Source of the DNA: JBFJKD01 sp041600415
GTDB taxonomy: Bacteria; Pseudomonadota; Gammaproteobacteria; Pseudomonadales; Porticoccaceae
Direction of reading: 5' to 3'
Length of the DNA: 17,463 nt
Assembly (NCBI GenBank): GCA_041600415.1
Contig: JBFIKF010000015.1
Span: 1 to 17,463 of the forward strand
This document shows positions 6,302-14,378 of this stretch, one piece after another. A model generated the notes under the pieces. The model searched no databases. It was not told the DNA's origin and saw nothing but the letters and a program-made list of their open reading frames with translations. Position numbers and translations under genes: made by a program. Each line of letters starts with the position of its first letter. The stretch's first letter is position 1.

Positions 6302-6302
6302 G

Positions 6303-7274
6303 TTACGAAGTTAACCTTAAACTAATCTCCCCACCACTGAATTGTCTTATATCGCCATTGATATCTATACAGATGGCGCCGTTATTAGCGACACCGGTGG
6401 CGACGCCTTCCAGCATTTTCCCGGGCGTCATAATTTGCACCGTCGCACCGCGATAGGCATCGTAACGCTGCCATTCTTCCCGGTAGGCGGCGAAACCGTC
6501 CCGTTGATAGGTAGATAACACCGGCACCAACTCCGCCAGCACCGCGGCCGCCAGGGCGTTGCGCGTTACACCAGGGGCGTCACTGATATCGGCCCAGTCC
6601 TGATCGATCTCCTGTGCCGCTGCGGCGGGCATACCAACATTGATGCCGATTCCAACAATCACCTGACACTGGCCCACCGGATCGCCGATCATTTCCAACA
6701 GTATGCCCCCCAACTTGCGCCCGTCCCGCAAAATATCGTTGGGCCATTTCAGGCCGATTTCCAACACGCCGACAGATGTAATCGCGCGGTGCACGGCAAC
6801 CCCCACCGCAAGACTCAGTCCCTCGATGGCCGCCGCGCCACCGGTGAACTCCCACACTGTGGACAGGTACAGATTGCGCCCGAAGGGGCTAACCCACGGA
6901 CGCCCAAGACGACCGCGACCATCGGTCTGGCGCTCGGCCACGCAAGCCCAGCCACCACCACCGCCCTGTTCAATATGTCGGCGCCCGTGGGCGTTCGTGG
7001 AATCAATACTGCGCACCACCTCGAAACGCTGTATGTGCCGACGGGATTCGCCGGGTATCCGCTGGAGAATTTTTTCCTTGTCAAATAATTCCATACCGCC
7101 GGGAATGCGGTAACCAAGGCCCTTTTTTTTATCCAGGGTAATACCCATATCCACCACGTTTTGCAGGTGCTTCCAGACTGCGGTGCGACTCACCCCCAAC
7201 GCCCGCCCAAGGGCCTCGCCGGAATGGAATTGGCCGTCGCTGAGGGCCTCAAGCACCTGTTCCAGCGTAGTCAT
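6303..7274 (-). CDS. birA: Bifunctional biotin-protein ligase / biotin operon repressor
   Basis: BirA activates biotin to biotinyl-AMP, attaches it to the biotin carrier of acetyl-CoA carboxylase and, with its winged helix, represses biotin genes. The N-terminal HTH is clear (HSGEALGRALGVSRTAVWKHLQ, about residues 17-38). The ligase domain has the biotinyl-AMP loop GRGRLGRPW (119-127), KWPNDI (176-181) and GGILLEM, and a C-terminal SH3-like domain ending in GGEISLRLTS. Length is normal. I place the start at the ATG at 7274: it overlaps the TGA of the upstream permease gene as ATGA and has GGTGGGG five bases ahead. A GTG at 7280 would add two residues but lacks spacing. Expression is probably coupled to the permease gene. 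Confidence 0.95.
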   Translation of the reverse strand: MTTLEQVLEALSDGQFHSGEALGRALGVSRTAVWKHLQNVVDMGITLDKKKGLGYRIPGGMELFDKEKILQRIPGESRRHIQRFEVVRSIDSTNAHGRRHIEQGGGGGWACVAERQTDGRGRLGRPWVSPFGRNLYLSTVWEFTGGAAAIEGLSLAVGVAVHRAITSVGVLEIGLKWPNDILRDGRKLGGILLEMIGDPVGQCQVIVGIGINVGMPAAAAQEIDQDWADISDAPGVTRNALAAAVLAELVPVLSTYQRDGFAAYREEWQRYDAYRGATVQIMTPGKMLEGVATGVANNGAICIDINGDIRQFSGGEISLRLTS

Positions 7275-8086
7275 AACCACCCCACCAGTGCCGCAATATT
7301 GTCGATAATAAAATATACCCCCAACCCCGCACTCACCAGGGCATAGAGGCGCCTGAGCAACTTTTCCTGTAGTCGGTGAGCCAGATTAGCGCCGATCCGC
7401 GCGCAAGGCGTACTGGCTAAAGCGATGCCAAACAAAGCCGGCAGGTACACGTAGCCCAGGGAACCCTCGGGTAAATCGGAGCGCCCCATTCCGGCCACCA
7501 TATAAGTTATAGCGCCGCTGACCGCGATCGGAAACCCGAGCGCCGCGGACGTTGCCACTGCCCGGGTAATGGCCACATTACACCAGGCGAGAAACGGTAC
7601 GGTCAGGGACCCACCGCCAATACCGAAAATACCGGAGAAAAACCCAATGCCCGCACTACTCGCAAACTTACCGGGCAAACCTGGCAACTCCCGCGCGCTG
7701 TGGGGCCGTAAACCCAACCCCATTTGCGCCGCTACCAATAACAAAAATGCACCAAAACACAGCTGCAAAAGTGGACCGCTTAAATTAGCCGCAAATAGAC
7801 CACCAAGCGCCGTCCCAAGACAAATACCCGGCACCATGGACCACATCAGCGGCCACACCACCGCGCGCTTGCGGTGGTGCGCCACCACCGCGCTGGCGGA
7901 GGTAATAATGATTGTGGCCAACGACGTGCCCAGCGCAAGGTGGGTGAGAACCTCGGGACTGTAGCCGGAAGCCGCAAAGCTGTAGATCAGAATGGGGACG
8001 ATAACGGCGCCACCGCCGAGGCCGAACAGGCCGCCAACCAGGCCTGCCAGCGCGCCGACCAGCAAATACACCACCAGGATTTCCAT
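7271..8086 (-). CDS. TauE/SafE (TSUP) family membrane permease
   Basis: The 271-aa protein has about eight hydrophobic segments and the internal duplication typical of the TSUP family: GLVGGLFGLGGGAVIVPIL (15-33) and GFFSGIFGIGGGSLTVPFL (148-166). Family members export sulfite, sulfoacetate or other small organic anions across the inner membrane; the substrate cannot be read from sequence. Its stop overlaps the birA start by four bases, so the two are translationally coupled although no functional link is obvious. It starts 107 bases after the GGDEF-EAL gene ends. A TTGACA occurs in that gap on the minus strand but without a good -10, so cotranscription from upstream is possible. Confidence 0.88.
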   Translation of the reverse strand: MEILVVYLLVGALAGLVGGLFGLGGGAVIVPILIYSFAASGYSPEVLTHLALGTSLATIIITSASAVVAHHRKRAVVWPLMWSMVPGICLGTALGGLFAANLSGPLLQLCFGAFLLLVAAQMGLGLRPHSARELPGLPGKFASSAGIGFFSGIFGIGGGSLTVPFLAWCNVAITRAVATSAALGFPIAVSGAITYMVAGMGRSDLPEGSLGYVYLPALFGIALASTPCARIGANLAHRLQEKLLRRLYALVSAGLGVYFIIDNIAALVGWL

Positions 8087-8193
8087 AGGCCGCGATGTCC
8101 AGTAAGACTGCTATCCCCAACGACCATTATGCCCCGTTGCGGGAATACGGTCATGGACAAATCACTGGCTGATGATAATAGAACGAAGTGTTG

Positions 8194-10329
8194 TCAATAC
8201 GATTTTTGGCCGGCACTATTACGTTGCACAAACTTTGCAAACTGATCCGCGGTAATGGGTTTGCTCAACATATAGCCCTGCACAATTTTCACGCCCTGTT
8301 TTTTCAGGAATGACAGTTGTTCCGCAGTTTCCACCCCCTCTGCCACAATACCCAGGTTAAGACATCGGGCCATGGCAACGATCGCCGAGACGATGCCTTC
8401 GCCACTGCGTCCACCACCTACATCAGAGATAAACGTTTTATCGATTTTTAAATTGTTCAACGGAAACCGCTTCAAGTAACTCAACGATGAGTAACCCGTG
8501 CCGAAATCATCCACCGCGATTTTGACATTCATGGAACGCAGCAAACGTAGTGTTTGCACGGTCTTTTCACCGTCGTCCATCATCGCGCTCTCGGTAACCT
8601 CAAGTTCGATTTTGCGTGGCGATATGCCGTTGCGGGAAATAATATCCATGATACTGCCGAACAAATCCGGGTGTTGAAACTGAACGCTGGAAATATTCAC
8701 CGCCACATGCTGCAGATCGAGACCCTCCTTTTCCCAGATTTTTATTTGCCCGCAGGCCTTATCCAGCACCTGGGAGCCGAGCTGATAAATTAAACCAGCC
8801 TCTTCCGCAACGGAAACAAAGGTGTCTGGAGGTACCAGTCCCTCGGTGGGGTGCTGCCAACGCACCAAGGCCTCGGCGCCAATAACTTTGCCGGTCTCGA
8901 TATTGATCTGCGGCTGGTAGTACACGATCAGTTCGTTGTTATCCAGGGTACGGCGCAGTTCGTTCTCCAGGTTGAGGCGCACCAGGCTGCGTTTCTCCAT
9001 GGATTTATCATAATTTTTGAAACTGTTGCGCCCCGCTTTCTTGGCGTTGTACATGGCAGTATCGGCGCACTTCAACACCGTCTCCACATCGCCGCCATCG
9101 TCGGGAATAAACGCGACCCCAATACTCGCGGTCAGCACGATTTCGTGGCCACCCAGATGTAGTGGCGCGGCAATACCCTGCTGAATACGTTTTACAACCC
9201 CATCTACCGCCTTGCGATCCTCGACATGATTCAACACCAGAGTGAACTCGTCGCCCCCCAGGCGGGATATCATCGACTGGGAGCTCATGCGACTCATCTT
9301 ACCGACCATATCGCTCTGTCGAATACAGTGTTTAAGGCGCTCAGCCACCTGCTTGAGCAACAAATCCCCCACGGAATGCCCAAGGCTGTCATTAATGCGC
9401 TTGAGATTGTCGAGATCGATAAACAGCACCGCGATTTTACTATTGCTGCGTTTGACCATATCGATCAGCAGGGCGAGCTGTTCTTTAAAAAACTGCCGGT
9501 TAGGCAACCCCGTCAGTGCATCGTAGTACGCCAGATAGCGCATGCGCTCTTCGGTTTTTTTGCGCCGGGTAATATCCTGAATAATGGCAAGATGCACCGG
9601 TGCACCTTTTTGCACCGTGCGATGCACCCGAATTTCTACCGGGTAACCAGTTCCATCCTCGCGCTGCAGATAGGTTTCAAACACCACTTCTTTTTTTTCC
9701 GAACTCGCCACCGGCTCCATTTGCAGGACGAAATTTTCCTTTTCCGACTTGGCCACCAGTTCGAGCAGCGAACGGCCCGACAAGTAATCCATATCGTAAC
9801 CAAGATTTTTACGGGCGCTGGCGTTGGCGTATTTGATATCCAGGGAATTTTCACCGAACAGAAAGATTTCGTTGGAAGAATTTTCCACCACCGTGCCCAA
9901 CTGCTCCGCCAGATCTTCCGCCCGACGCTTTTGCGCCTGGGTGTCGGCATTTTTTAACACGTAACGAATTTTGTAGCCCAGCAGATGCCAGTTGATCGGC
10001 TTGGCCAGAAAGTCAGTGGCGCCGGCGCTGAACGCCGCGTTTATCGATTCCACATCGTCCGCGCCGGTGATAATCAGGATGGGAATATGCTCTCCCGCCT
10101 CGTCGACGCGTATTTCACTGCATACCTGCAGCCCGTTTTTCTCGGGCATGTGCAAATCCAGCAGCACGGCATCCGGACGCTGCTCGTAGTAGCGCTCCAT
10201 GGCCTCGCCGCCATGCTTGGCATCGATAACGTTGTAATCGAAATTTTCGAGTACCTGACGCATCAGCAACAGTGACGTCGCGTCATCATCCGCAATCAAC
10301 ACCGTCTTTTTAATATTGGCGTCACTCAC
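8194..10329 (-). CDS. Response regulator with PAS, GGDEF and EAL domains (cyclic-di-GMP turnover)
   Basis: A 711-aa protein with no membrane segment. The receiver (8-125) has acidic D14-D16, phospho-acceptor D58 and K110. PAS/PAC follows (about 145-258), ending DITRRKKTEERMRYLAYYD. The GGDEF domain (about 268-440) has intact GGDEF at 358-362. The EAL domain (about 455-700) has EAL 486-488, VNIS, ELEVTES, DDFGTGYSS (607-615), KIDKTF, EGVET (664-668) and QGY. Both the synthase and phosphodiesterase sites look intact, so either activity is possible. The RxxD sequence (RQSD, 337-340) that normally sits five residues before GGDEF is 17 residues away because of a Met/Ser-rich insertion. The start is GTG at 10329; AGGGTG upstream serves as binding site, and the first internal Met is inside the receiver. 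The hybrid kinase lies 167 bases upstream on the same strand and is the likely phosphate donor. Confidence 0.95.
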   Translation of the reverse strand: MSDANIKKTVLIADDDATSLLLMRQVLENFDYNVIDAKHGGEAMERYYEQRPDAVLLDLHMPEKNGLQVCSEIRVDEAGEHIPILIITGADDVESINAAFSAGATDFLAKPINWHLLGYKIRYVLKNADTQAQKRRAEDLAEQLGTVVENSSNEIFLFGENSLDIKYANASARKNLGYDMDYLSGRSLLELVAKSEKENFVLQMEPVASSEKKEVVFETYLQREDGTGYPVEIRVHRTVQKGAPVHLAIIQDITRRKKTEERMRYLAYYDALTGLPNRQFFKEQLALLIDMVKRSNSKIAVLFIDLDNLKRINDSLGHSVGDLLLKQVAERLKHCIRQSDMVGKMSRMSSQSMISRLGGDEFTLVLNHVEDRKAVDGVVKRIQQGIAAPLHLGGHEIVLTASIGVAFIPDDGGDVETVLKCADTAMYNAKKAGRNSFKNYDKSMEKRSLVRLNLENELRRTLDNNELIVYYQPQINIETGKVIGAEALVRWQHPTEGLVPPDTFVSVAEEAGLIYQLGSQVLDKACGQIKIWEKEGLDLQHVAVNISSVQFQHPDLFGSIMDIISRNGISPRKIELEVTESAMMDDGEKTVQTLRLLRSMNVKIAVDDFGTGYSSLSYLKRFPLNNLKIDKTFISDVGGGRSGEGIVSAIVAMARCLNLGIVAEGVETAEQLSFLKKQGVKIVQGYMLSKPITADQFAKFVQRNSAGQKSY

Positions 10330-10496
10330 CCCTGATCACCCTGTGCTGCTCCCGCTGCTTTCATTAATCCATCACCGCAACAACCAGGCCATAAGTTGTC
10401 GCGAACCAGGCAAACGCCGTCAATCGTTGTTCGCCCTGTTTATTGGAAATCCATTCTACCTGTAATCACAACCGTAGCCGCGCAACCATCGCAGAT

Positions 10497-13475
10497 TTAC
10501 AGCTCGAAGGTGCGGGTGAATATCGCGACAGTTTCCCGATAGGCAGAATCGAGATGGCCCACCTGCTCGGCCAGCCCCTCGACCTGCGCCTGTTTGCCTT
10601 TAAGCTCGATTTCCTTGCTTAATTTGGCCACGGCCACCGCACCCACATTCGCACTGCTCGATTTTAACGCGTGGGCCGCCTGGTAGAGGCCAACGGTATC
10701 GCCCTCACTCAGGGATTGTTGGACCCTGGCCAAACAGTCCGGCGCATCGGCAAGAAAGGCCTGCACCAGCGTCACGCGCAAATCCGGCGCGCCCTTCGAC
10801 TGTATCGCCAGATAACCATCCAGAACACTCAGATCCACTATATCGCCAACGTCTTGAGTTTGCTCGGGTGTATGTTCAGCCGCACCCGCAACCGGCGCGC
10901 TGCTGCCATTCCCCTGGGCGCTGTTCCGAGTGCTGCCATTGTGTGGCGCGCTGGTGACCGGTGGAACAGGCGAGGGTATTGCGTCAGAGTCAGATATCGA
11001 TCTCGCAAGTGCGGGAATCGAGCCCGCGGCACGGTCACCAGCGGCATCGTCCGGCGCGGCCGAAACAGGGGTGGTGTCGGACAGGCTCCACGCCAGTATT
11101 TTGGCGCGAATCTCTTCGGCCTTAAAAGGTTTGGCCAGGTAATCGTCCATACCCGCCGCCAGACATTTTTCGCGATCACCCTCTACCGCGTTGGCGGTCA
11201 GCGCCACAATGGGCATGCGCCCCGCCCCGGGGTTGGCCTGCTCCCATTCACGAATCGCCCGCGTGGCTTCGTAGCCATCCATCTCGGGCATCTGGCAGTC
11301 CATAAAAATCATATCGTAGGTGCCGGCCATCCGTTCGGCGACTGCCAGCTCCCCGTTACCCACAATTTTGGGCATACAGCCCAACCACGAAAACACGGCG
11401 GTGGCTACTTTCTGATTGACCGGGTTGTCTTCGGCGAGCAAGATGTTGGCGGCAATACTACCTTCGCCGCTCAGATAATCATCCGCACCTTCGTCGCCCG
11501 GCGCGCGCGTATCCACATTCCGCGTGAGCGAAGCGATGGCATCGAACAGATCGGACTGGCGCACCGGTTTGGTGAGATAACTTTGAATACCGGTTTTCTG
11601 CAGCTCGGCGCGATCCATCAAGCTATTTACCGAGCTGAGCATAATCAACACCGTGTCACGCAGCAGCGGGTCCGCTGAAATTTCCTGGGCCAGGGCAAAC
11701 CCATCTTTATCCGGCATATGGTAGTCGAGCAACGCCATGTGGTAGGGCTCGCCAGAGGCGTGGGCCTCCCGCAGTCTGGCCAGACATTGATCGGCGCTCT
11801 CCGCCTGATCACATTTCAGTCCCCACACCTTGAGCTGATGCACCACGATTTCCCGGTTCACCTCGAGGTCGTCCACGACAATGGTGCGGATGCCGGTAAT
11901 TTTTTCCGAGATATGTAACATATCCTTGTTTTCAAAAGTTTCCGCGGGCATCCAGACCTCGCACGCAAACACGCTACCCTTGCCCTGTTCGCTGCTCACC
12001 GTAATTTCGCCGCCTAACAGCCCCAGCAGCTGTTTGACGATCGCCAACCCCAGCCCGGTACCCCCGTACTTGCGGGTGGTGGAAGAATCGGCCTGGGCAA
12101 AGGTTTCAAAAATATGATCGAGCTTGTCCTCGGCAATACCAATACCCGTATCCCGCACGCCAAACCGCAGCTTCGCCTTGTGGGCGGTGCGATCCAGCAC
12201 ATCGACGCTGATTTCGACCATACCCTGGTCGGTAAATTTGACCGCGTTACCCACCAGATTGGAGACGATCTGCCGCAGGCGCGTCACGTCGCTGTTCACA
12301 ATCAAATTCAAATCGGGGGGAATACGACACACCAGCTCAATATTTTTCTTATGCGCCCGCTCGGCAAACGTCTGGGCAATTTCCTCGACAAATTGGCGCA
12401 GATTAAAATCACTGTAGTTGAGCTCAATTTTGCCGGCTTCAATCTTGGAAAAATCCAGAATCTGATTAATCAGGTCCAGCAGCACCCGCCCCGACTGGGT
12501 GATAATCTGCAGGTACTCCCGCTGCACCTTGTCGAGACGGCTGTGCTCGAGAATCTCCGCCATACCCAGCACCCCGTTCAGGGGCGTGCGGATTTCGTGA
12601 CTCATGGTCGCCAAAAAATCGCTTTTGGCCTTGCTGGCCTGCTCCGCGGCGCGCTTGGCTTCTACCGCCTGACGCATGACTTTGCGGATTTTCTGGTTAC
12701 TTTCGGTCAGCTCTACCGTGCGCTCGTAAATCAGCTCTTCCAGATTATCCTTGCGGTTCTCCGCCTCGGTCCGGTAGCGGTACAGTTGGTCGGCCATCTT
12801 GTTGAAATTCTTGGCCAGGTCTTCAATTTCGTCACCGGTGAAAATTTCCACCTGGTAGTTGAAACTGCCCACGCCGAGGTTGTCTACTGCCGTGTGCAGC
12901 ACCCGCAGGGGCTCGGTCATACGTCGCGACAGCACGAAAGTCAAAAGCGCCGCCAGCAGTACAGTTAAGGCCACCACCCAGCCGAACGATGCCACATTTT
13001 CCCACACATGGGCATTGATCGCCCGTTGCGGCACCAGCAGGCGGATATAACCCAGGGGGCTATCGGGACTGGCTGACTTTAGCGGGCTGACGAATTCGAT
13101 CAATTGCGCACCGTCCGACCCGACAATGCTGGCGACCCGCGTGCCGCCGCCAACCGGAACCGAGGCAATGTCCACCATCGCAACGTCTGAATGCTTATTG
13201 CGCTCCGCCACCACCACCGAGGCGGCATCCAGCACCGCTCCATAGACCACCGCCGGATCGTTAAACACCAGCTCCAACGCCCGTTGCGCCCCCGCCGCCG
13301 TATCGGCAAGCTCGACCCGTGCGGCATCTTCGGCCAGTCTCGCACCCCTTTCCAACAGGCGTTCGCGGGCCTGATCCTTAGTCCAGACCACCATCACTGC
13401 CATAAACACGGCCGCGCACAGGAGCACCAGCCCGATTACCAGCACCGTGTATTTAGTGGCTATTTTTAGTTTCAT
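10497..13475 (-). CDS. Hybrid sensor histidine kinase, GacS/BarA architecture
   Basis: A 992-aa inner-membrane sensor. TM1 is about residues 8-31, a periplasmic sensor about 32-160, TM2 about 163-183, and HAMP about 184-237, followed by a coiled coil to about 283. The HisKA domain carries MSHEIRTP with H293. The ATPase domain has the N box (SNLVGNAVKF, 405-414), DTGIGI (442-447) and GGTGLGLAI (471-479). Two receivers follow: REC1 (about 528-650, D584, K636) and REC2 (about 676-796, D726, K782). A Pro/Ser/Ala linker leads to an HPt domain (about 880-992) with AAHALKSSSANVG and H935. The layout is that of unorthodox kinases such as BarA and GacS, but REC1 keeps its acceptor Asp, so both receivers may work. 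No DNA-binding partner lies nearby; the REC-GGDEF-EAL protein next door is the obvious output. Confidence 0.95.
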   Translation of the reverse strand: MKLKIATKYTVLVIGLVLLCAAVFMAVMVVWTKDQARERLLERGARLAEDAARVELADTAAGAQRALELVFNDPAVVYGAVLDAASVVVAERNKHSDVAMVDIASVPVGGGTRVASIVGSDGAQLIEFVSPLKSASPDSPLGYIRLLVPQRAINAHVWENVASFGWVVALTVLLAALLTFVLSRRMTEPLRVLHTAVDNLGVGSFNYQVEIFTGDEIEDLAKNFNKMADQLYRYRTEAENRKDNLEELIYERTVELTESNQKIRKVMRQAVEAKRAAEQASKAKSDFLATMSHEIRTPLNGVLGMAEILEHSRLDKVQREYLQIITQSGRVLLDLINQILDFSKIEAGKIELNYSDFNLRQFVEEIAQTFAERAHKKNIELVCRIPPDLNLIVNSDVTRLRQIVSNLVGNAVKFTDQGMVEISVDVLDRTAHKAKLRFGVRDTGIGIAEDKLDHIFETFAQADSSTTRKYGGTGLGLAIVKQLLGLLGGEITVSSEQGKGSVFACEVWMPAETFENKDMLHISEKITGIRTIVVDDLEVNREIVVHQLKVWGLKCDQAESADQCLARLREAHASGEPYHMALLDYHMPDKDGFALAQEISADPLLRDTVLIMLSSVNSLMDRAELQKTGIQSYLTKPVRQSDLFDAIASLTRNVDTRAPGDEGADDYLSGEGSIAANILLAEDNPVNQKVATAVFSWLGCMPKIVGNGELAVAERMAGTYDMIFMDCQMPEMDGYEATRAIREWEQANPGAGRMPIVALTANAVEGDREKCLAAGMDDYLAKPFKAEEIRAKILAWSLSDTTPVSAAPDDAAGDRAAGSIPALARSISDSDAIPSPVPPVTSAPHNGSTRNSAQGNGSSAPVAGAAEHTPEQTQDVGDIVDLSVLDGYLAIQSKGAPDLRVTLVQAFLADAPDCLARVQQSLSEGDTVGLYQAAHALKSSSANVGAVAVAKLSKEIELKGKQAQVEGLAEQVGHLDSAYRETVAIFTRTFEL

Positions 13476-13530
13476 AAACGCTCACGTGAACTTCAGGCAA
13501 TCAAAAACTGCAAGCAAACGCCGTCCATGC

Positions 13531-13573
13531 GCTACCAGCACCGTTGTCGGTAGCAATAGACGTCGCGGTCTAT
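13531..13573 (-). repeat. Two adjacent hairpins upstream of the kinase gene
   Basis: GCTACC/GGTAGC (13531-13536 with 13549-13554) and ATAGAC/GTCTAT (13556-13561 with 13568-13573) form two neighbouring stems 56 to 98 bases before the kinase start. They would lie in the leader RNA if transcription starts at the candidate promoter near 13600. There is no T-run, so no attenuator is claimed. Confidence 0.4.
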
Positions 13574-13596
13574 GCGCGGCAAACATGCCGTCTTCC

Positions 13597-13621
13597 AGTA
13601 TATCGGCCAACTATCGGCAAA
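13597..13621 (-). promoter_or_regulatory. Candidate kinase promoter with repeated TATCGGC sites
   Basis: On the minus strand a -10-like TATACT (13597-13602) lies without a recognisable -35 box. Two near-identical direct repeats, TATCGGCCAA (13601-13610) and TATCGGCAAA (13612-13621) on the plus strand, are spaced 11 bp apart and cover the place where an activator or repressor would act. A third copy, TATCGGCAAA, is at 13759-13768. This suggests regulator binding, but no regulator is identified. Confidence 0.35.
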
Positions 13622-13794
13622 TCGCAGCCCCTCAGGGCGAAACCAGGGCGTATTCTGGGGTTTTGCGAAGGAATAATCACCCTCCGTAACGTTTAGCGGC
13701 AGCAATTGGGGATGAACAGCGCGATAAACAGGTCATGTTCTTATCTATACGACCGATTTATCGGCAAAGCTGTCGCTCTGATCTAATAACAGCC

Positions 13795-13829
13795 CTGGCG
13801 TAGTTGCGTTTACACCACCACTACGCCAG
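13795..13829. repeat. Nine-bp inverted repeat downstream of the EF-hand gene
   Basis: CTGGCGTAG (13795-13803) and CTACGCCAG (13821-13829) are perfect complements around a 17-base loop. It lies 79 bases past the stop of the EF-hand gene. The minus-strand side lacks a T-run, so it may be an RNA-stabilising 3' hairpin or a protein-binding site. The rest of the 13476-13907 gap shows no gene. Confidence 0.5.
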
Positions 13830-13907
13830 TATTATTTTCTTCCCTTGGATCAAAAGCGGGTCAATAATAGCAACGATTAGGCGGACATCCAATTTGTCAA
13901 CGTTAGG

Positions 13908-14372
13908 TTAGTCTGAATCGGCAACCATTTTCGAAGCCTGCGAGCGAAAATTTATATATTCTTCGAGATCCAGCTGTTGGTCTTCATTTTTATCATACAA
14001 AGACAAATTTGGCGCATTTTTGTCAAGTCGTTTTACAATCGCGAGCTTGGCATATTCTGCTTGATTGATAAACCCATCGCCATCCTCGTCCCGAGTGTGA
14101 AATTGTCCTTCAATTCGTTTTAGCCACACCGCCTGCCGCCGCGCACGCGTAATCTCTTCCGCTTTTTTAACACTTAGCTCAAACTCAGACAAACTAATCG
14201 CGCCACTACGGTCACTGTCCATACCGTCAAATGCATTTCGAATCCTCTCTGGAATGGCATTTCGTTCATCTTGCACATCGCCAGTTCCCCCCAAGTACCA
14301 CAGCCCTAGCACTATCAGTATTATTGATCCAGCCCCCAATAACAGGGAAACCACCAGAGCCTTAGATTTCAT
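13908..14372 (-). CDS. Membrane-anchored EF-hand protein
   Basis: The 154-aa protein has an N-terminal membrane segment (about residues 5-27) followed by a soluble domain, probably periplasmic, with three EF-hand loops. In numbering from the upstream ATG (14378) they are DSDRSGAISLSE (54-65), DEDGDGFINQAE (97-108) and DKNEDQQLDLEE (129-140). The first two have all usual calcium ligands and the central Gly; the third has Gln in place of Gly and may bind weakly. Calcium sensing or buffering at the cell surface is inferred; the partner is unknown. AAGGAG lies nine bases before the ATG at 14372 but only three before that at 14378, so I prefer 14372. It stands 432 bases upstream of the kinase gene on the same strand, probably as a separate unit. 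Confidence 0.85.
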   Translation of the reverse strand: MKSKALVVSLLLGAGSIILIVLGLWYLGGTGDVQDERNAIPERIRNAFDGMDSDRSGAISLSEFELSVKKAEEITRARRQAVWLKRIEGQFHTRDEDGDGFINQAEYAKLAIVKRLDKNAPNLSLYDKNEDQQLDLEEYINFRSQASKMVADSD

Positions 14373-14378
14373 AAACAT

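Noticed and set aside
2988..6302. Transposon ends or target-site duplication around the island
   Set aside because: I found no matching terminal inverted repeats, direct repeats or transposase by eye; a computed comparison of the two flanks would be needed to settle it.
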